Shown one piece after another: positions 59,845 to 64,000 of a stretch of DNA of 64,000 bases (the stretch's first letter is position 1; each line of letters starts with the position of its first letter). The notes beneath the pieces are model-generated. The model was not told where the DNA came from. It ran no database searches and was given only the letters and a program-made list of their open reading frames with translations. Both the position numbers and the translations under genes were made by a program. The stretch is from Ashinkailepas kermadecensis (Eukaryota; Arthropoda; Thecostraca; Neolepadidae): contig JAOTOM010004287.1 in NCBI GenBank assembly GCA_034440615.1, positions 1-64,000 of the forward strand, written 5' to 3'.

Positions 59845-59990
59845 ATATTGCACCCTCGCCTCGATGTGATGCTCGTTGCTCATTAATGCCGCACGTTTTA
59901 TGCTAGTACATTGGTTCTGTGGGTATCCACAAGTTTTGGAGTCTAAAGGCACTGGGCACAACAATAGCTGGTATTTTTCCGTAAAATGGA
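59845..59990 (+). repeat. Direct repeat, copy 2
   Basis: The partner of 58785-58960: GTGATGCTCGTTGCTCATTA, GTGGGTATCCACAAGTTTTG, GAGTCTAAAGGCACT. The two copies differ by scattered substitutions, mostly transitions. Confidence 0.7.
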
Positions 59991-60099
59991 TGTAGCTGCT
60001 AACTGAGGCTTGGATAGAGGTGTGCAACCATGATGGATGATACTGTTGCAGAAAGTTGACAATAATTTACGGAAATGTCATATTCTGATCAGACCCACA

Positions 60100-61900
60100 C
60101 CGTTTTTACGTTAGTGCTCAATGTACTCGCGTTTTAAATACCTTGTCGACAGTGCAACATTGTGACAAGGTCAGTAAATGGCACAATAGGAAGAATAAGC
60201 ACAAACAGCTGCTAGTAGTGAGTTTGAGAAATCAGTTCATTTGTCTTTAGATTCATTGTAAAATATTGGTATTTAGGGATAGTAATATGCAGATTTCTAA
60301 CATTTGTTTCTCGAGTGCCATGCTAATGTTCTGGAGACTGATTTCTGCAGTGCCTAAGCAGAAATAAACGTTGGTAAAGTCAGTGCAGTTATCATGTTCG
60401 AACGATTCCCTGATTAGGAGATGGCGTCATCTGTTTTACGAATATTTCAGCTCTCGCATACTCAATTTGGCGTGTCTAAGGGTGACTTGCCGAACAACCA
60501 TCCTCGGACATGTGAGAACATGGCCAAGATTTTGAATTTGGTTGGTACTCATCAAAGCATGGCAGTGGTCTGAAAAGACAGTTAAAGCAGCTCATGCGGC
60601 ACAGCATAAATGTTCAGACGCCTGCCGCTTCCTCGGCGTCTGATTAGAAGGCCAGACCAGCTTTGGACGACATGGAAATTCAGAAAATTGCTGCGACTGG
60701 CACGGACTTCGTGCCTAAACAGACAGAACAAAGAGTAAAACTGCCAAACTGAGCGTCACAGCAGAAGTTTTCGGCGCAAATCACATTCCCGCGAGGGAAG
60801 TGGTGAAGATCTCAACGGCGTTTTCCGAATACTGGTGCATTTGGTGCCGGCGACAAGGGTGCAACAACTTAAAAAAGGGTCGAAGCCCTTTTTCTTGCTC
60901 TGACAGAGCAAGAAACCAAAAGCTGTACTCACTAAGTGTACAGACGAGGGAGTGCATAGCGGTATTCTGTGACGGCTGCATGAGTCGGACTTTTCGAGTG
61001 TGCTGATGGAGAGAGGCACACTGGCAAAGTATGTGCCGAAAAGCTGAGCTCTTGTGAGCGTCATGTAAGTGTAACTAACATGTCGATGATACGTGGAGAT
61101 GAACTGGAGCTGTCCGACCAGTGAACACTAAACTAAGCCAAAGCCAAGCCATACATGTATAGATGCACAATAGCACACACTAACATATTATTATTCCTTT
61201 CAAGTTAGCAATATGGGCTGACCATGAAACGTAGGGTAATGCGCTTACCGTCCCGTAATACTTGGATTTTTTCCTCCGAAGAAGATAACTACGCAGGACA
61301 AGTAGCGTACAGATACGTACCGCAACTTTTATGTGGTGTTTTGAGGATGCTTGTTCTTTGATAGTGTTTGGCGGTGTTTTGCTTTGAGCCAAGCTTCGCA
61401 ACTTCGAATGACAGTTTTATAGCGAAATAAAGTCAGAATGTTGTCGGAACCATCCTTCATATAAGCATTTGACTCGGGAGTGGCTTCAGATAAGAATAAG
61501 CCGTCGGAAGCAACTAACCTTATTTGACCTTAGAAAGGTCATTAACCTTTACGAAATGACCTTAAAACATCGGAGCCGGCTGATTGCGTCTATTATATGC
61601 TAAAACGTCCTCTCATGCACGTTTACTGCCTCAAAACTGGGGATGCATGCCGTTTTGGATAAATATGGCTCTACATGCCTCCAAGGATGACGTCACAGCT
61701 TGATGACCTGACATGAACCAGGTCAATTTATTTCTTCAAAGGACGCGAGAATGAGGTATCATCAGATATGCCAGCTTTGAGCGCTCTGCCTCCTACCGTT
61801 TTCTAGTGATGCTGAAAAACAAATATACAGAAAAGGATTGTAACCATCCCGATGTGAGTGCCATATTTTTCTAACTAGCAGGCCGATTGCACTCGTAGTG
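60100..61900. other. Intergenic stretch, nothing recognised
   Basis: No named gene or element. A perfect 12-bp inverted repeat (TTTCTTGCTCTG / CAGAGCAAGAAA, about 60889-60913) lies in a frame open on the + strand at 60800-61006 that I do not recognise. The part 61520-61570 holds several TGACCT/AGGTCA words (TGACCTTAGAAAGGTCA). Confidence 0.4.
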
Positions 61901-61918
61901 ACATAACAGGTAGTCTTA

Positions 61919-62078
61919 GGGGACGGGTGGTCTAGGGGTTAGATGCTCGTCTCACAATCGAAAGATTGTGGGTTCGAATCTCACCTGTCGCTACTCTTCG
62001 TCCGCGACCAATCGGCGTGAGAGATTGGCGACGCTATATGACTCAACGGTCGACGTGTCGTAAAACCAATAACCAACC
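61919..62078 (+). mobile_element. tRNA-derived SINE with perfect 14-bp target duplication
   Basis: A full-length copy with the GGGGACGGGTGGTCTAGGGG head, GGTTCGAATCTCACC box B, and body and tail as at 47863. The flanks AACAGGTAGTCTTA at 61905-61918 and 62079-62092 are identical, indicating a recent insertion. Confidence 0.95.
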
Positions 62079-62491
62079 AACAGGTAGTCTTATTGATCAA
62101 GACATATGCAGAATATAATGTTTCCGAATATACCTTTCGATATAGCCGATGGTTTCCAAAGCTTACCGATAGGTGGCATCACTTACGACCCAAACGGGCT
62201 TGGTGCATGAAATAGTCAGGAAATTATTCGCGTTTCATTTTGTTGTCGATTTATGCGTGTCTTTCGGGGCGCGAGGCGCGGCGACAATGCGATATATCCA
62301 GTGAATCCGAATACGCCCACCCCCTGACAAATTTATAAATATGCAATTGGCTGAGGGCCAACCACCTTTGAGAAATTTAACATTAGTACTGATAGGACGC
62401 ATCGAAGTGCACCACCTGGAAACCACACGGACAATTGGCGCCACCTGACATTTTCGGAACACTTAAAACAGCACTCATCTAGTGGGTGGCG

Positions 62492-63045
62492 CATTTATTT
62501 ATTTATTTATTTATTTATTTATTTCACAATACATGCCCTCCACGTATAGTGGCTATTATGGACAGTCTGGGTATAACTCAGATATTTACAAAGAAAGGAT
62601 AGATTTGTGGTCAATAGTGGGAACACATGCGCAACAAACATTCATACACCAACATAATACAATACCCATATCACTCTGCACTACACACACCGTGCTTGCA
62701 ACACGAGCTGTAAACGAGTAGTTTATGGAAGTGATATGAAAGCGATGGCCTAAATGTGAGTGCATGGTGTACACAAATCTATTTTGTAAGTTTTTTTATG
62801 ACTAGTGTTGCTCGTGGAGATAAGCTCGTACACGCTTCTTGAAGTTAGACAGCTTCAATGTTTTTGTTTCAGTAGGGAGTTTGTTGTAGTGGAAGACAGA
62901 CGAGTAGAGAAATCTCCTGCGGCCCGCCTCTCTGTGTATGGCTGGTAGGTGCAGGTGGTCGTCTGCACGCGTATGACGGTTTCGCAGGGTAGAGTTTGCA
63001 GAGATTTGACCGGCAATGTGCGTTGGCTCACCCGCATAATTTGCA
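62492..63045 (-). pseudogene. CR1/L2-like LINE 3' end with C-terminal RT coding remnant
   Basis: The minus strand reads an open frame from about 63045 to a TAG at 62802-62804 with LHLPAIHREAGRRRFLYSSV, then FHYNKLPTETKTLKLSNFKK and RVRAYLHEQH. The pattern of R-FLYSSV..YN.LP......FK...-YL is the usual C-terminal end of CR1/L2-type reverse transcriptases. About 310 bases of 3' UTR follow, ending in an AAATAAAT tail (ATTTATTT on the + strand, 62494-62523). The 3' UTR is shared with 9047-9268. The insertion is 5'-truncated near 63050. Confidence 0.85.
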
Positions 63046-63309
63046 CGTAATGAAATAATCGATTAGAAAATCAACACCAACTGCTTACAAGCGATGTATA
63101 TCACGAGCCACTGCCTCCGGAGGCACCGCCACGCGCTCGAGATACAGAGCGATGTAGAATGAAGAAGGCGCTACGCGCCTCATCCCCCCGTAATGGGGTC
63201 AGCCTCGTTACTCAGCCGGCCAAGGAATTGGCGCTCCCTCGGGGTAACAAAGCCGCCCCGATAAGGGGTGTAGAAAGACAGGTGTTTCCGGGGACTCACG
63301 TAATCCCCA

Positions 63310-64000
63310 CCGCCCATCCCTCTCTCCCCTTCCCAGTATCTATCCCGTGCCTGCGTCTCTTTAGATGTCCTTCATCCAACCCTGCAACAACAAGCTGTCC
63401 CCTGTCACGAGCAGGTGGACCAGCTCCTCCTGATCTACCAGTCCGTTCAGTTTTATCGGGGTAGTCGCGCCCCCTCGTCCCGTCCCCTGGGGTTGACGGA
63501 GTCCTGGAGGCTGAGCTCCCCCGTTGTACGGTGCTAGTTGTGACGGGGGAGCAACACACCTCTTTGGTCCCGATATCCCGGAGGGGCGGGCGGGTCCGTA
63601 GGGCCCCATACGGGCCAAGCGACTTGTCACCTCGGGCCGGAGGTCTGGGCTCCGGCCCAGAGCCTGCTGGCCTGGCCGGCAATGGTCAAGGGGTGGGCGA
63701 CGCTGGATCCCGGCCGGGGTGGTGAGTCTCGCGGCCGGGCGATGGTGCCGCCTGCCCCGTATAGCTCCTCGGACGCCTGGCGTCCTCCCGTCCGCGGGAC
63801 TCCAGCGTCCCCACGGTAGGGCCCCTAAGGGGTGGGGCGCAACGAGGAGTTGAAGCAAACGCACTTCATGGCAACTTCGCACACAAAAGACAACTCACCT
63901 GCCCCCTCTAGTAGGGGGACAGACCAGCCAACATACAAAGAATTCGCGGAACACCTTTGGAGAGCCTGGCCTTGAAGCTACTCTTCCTGCGCCCCGCATC
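63310..64000 (+). mobile_element. Second I-like LINE leader and ORF1 start, cut by window edge
   Basis: The part 63310-63867 matches the leader at 54295-54838 (for example GGGGTTGACGGAGTCCTGGA, CACGGTGCTAGTTGTGACGG-like, CCATACGGGCCAAG and CCGCCTGCCCCGTATAGCTC). An ATG at 63868 opens a short frame (MATSHTKDNSPAPSS) that ends at a TGA near 63973. This differs from the ORF1 start of the other copy, so this copy is diverged or broken early. It continues beyond the window, where an ORF2 might be found. Confidence 0.75.

Overview
Eukaryotic (metazoan) genomic DNA. Genes have spliced exons with GT..AG borders, introns of 0.3-10.5 kb, and most of the window is intron or intergenic DNA packed with transposable elements, minisatellites and long dinucleotide tracts. 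The organism looks like an invertebrate. Scattered TTAGG/CCTAA stretches and CR1-, I- and RNase-H-type LINE fragments would fit an arthropod, perhaps a crustacean, but the sequence does not settle the species.

Two host genes can be read. The main one is the 3' half of a mitochondrial sarcosine dehydrogenase gene (SARDH) on the + strand: seven exons at 3303-3503, 5586-5733, 6641-6741, 17244-17392, 26227-26357, 26629-26754 and 31492-31940. All phases match and no stops interrupt them. The FAD-binding N-terminal half must lie upstream of the window. The 5' part of the first visible exon is tandemly duplicated in frame (105 bp). The second is the last coding exon of a TOMM6-like gene (mitochondrial TOM complex) at 57766-57859.

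The most striking accessory element is a 4.9-kb DNA transposon at 48899-53810. It has inverted terminal repeats of about 720 bp, an AGCT on each flank, and a three-exon minus-strand gene for a transposase-like protein (CxxC-rich N-terminus, THSVCVC motif, FSDG..QYKN motif, HGKG.CDG motif). Its splice phases agree but three small frameshifts break the gene. A much older copy of the same family lies in a SARDH intron (about 9785-10870). Both this element and an unrelated 1.2-kb foldback element (33844-35052) carry TGACCY direct repeats at 10-bp steps.

Other elements: an I-like LINE insertion of 2.7 kb with a 14-bp target duplication that holds only a broken gag-like ORF1 (54175-56892), and the 5' end of a relative running off the right edge (63310-64000); a decayed CR1-like reverse transcriptase (45225-46250); an RNase H/C-terminal LINE fragment (37766-38575); three 3' ends of another CR1/L2-like LINE (9047, 37100, 62492); at least seven copies of a 160-bp tRNA-derived SINE, four with 14-bp target duplications; a hAT-like MITE (36458-36698); and several minisatellites (33, 38, 24, about 69 and about 62 bp units). 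Between 38.6 and 45 kb the DNA is AT-rich and filled with TTAGGTTAGG-bordered dispersed repeats, including a foldback at 41290-41865.

The right end (57-64 kb) mixes SINEs, a segmental duplication around a TA tract, and LINE ends.
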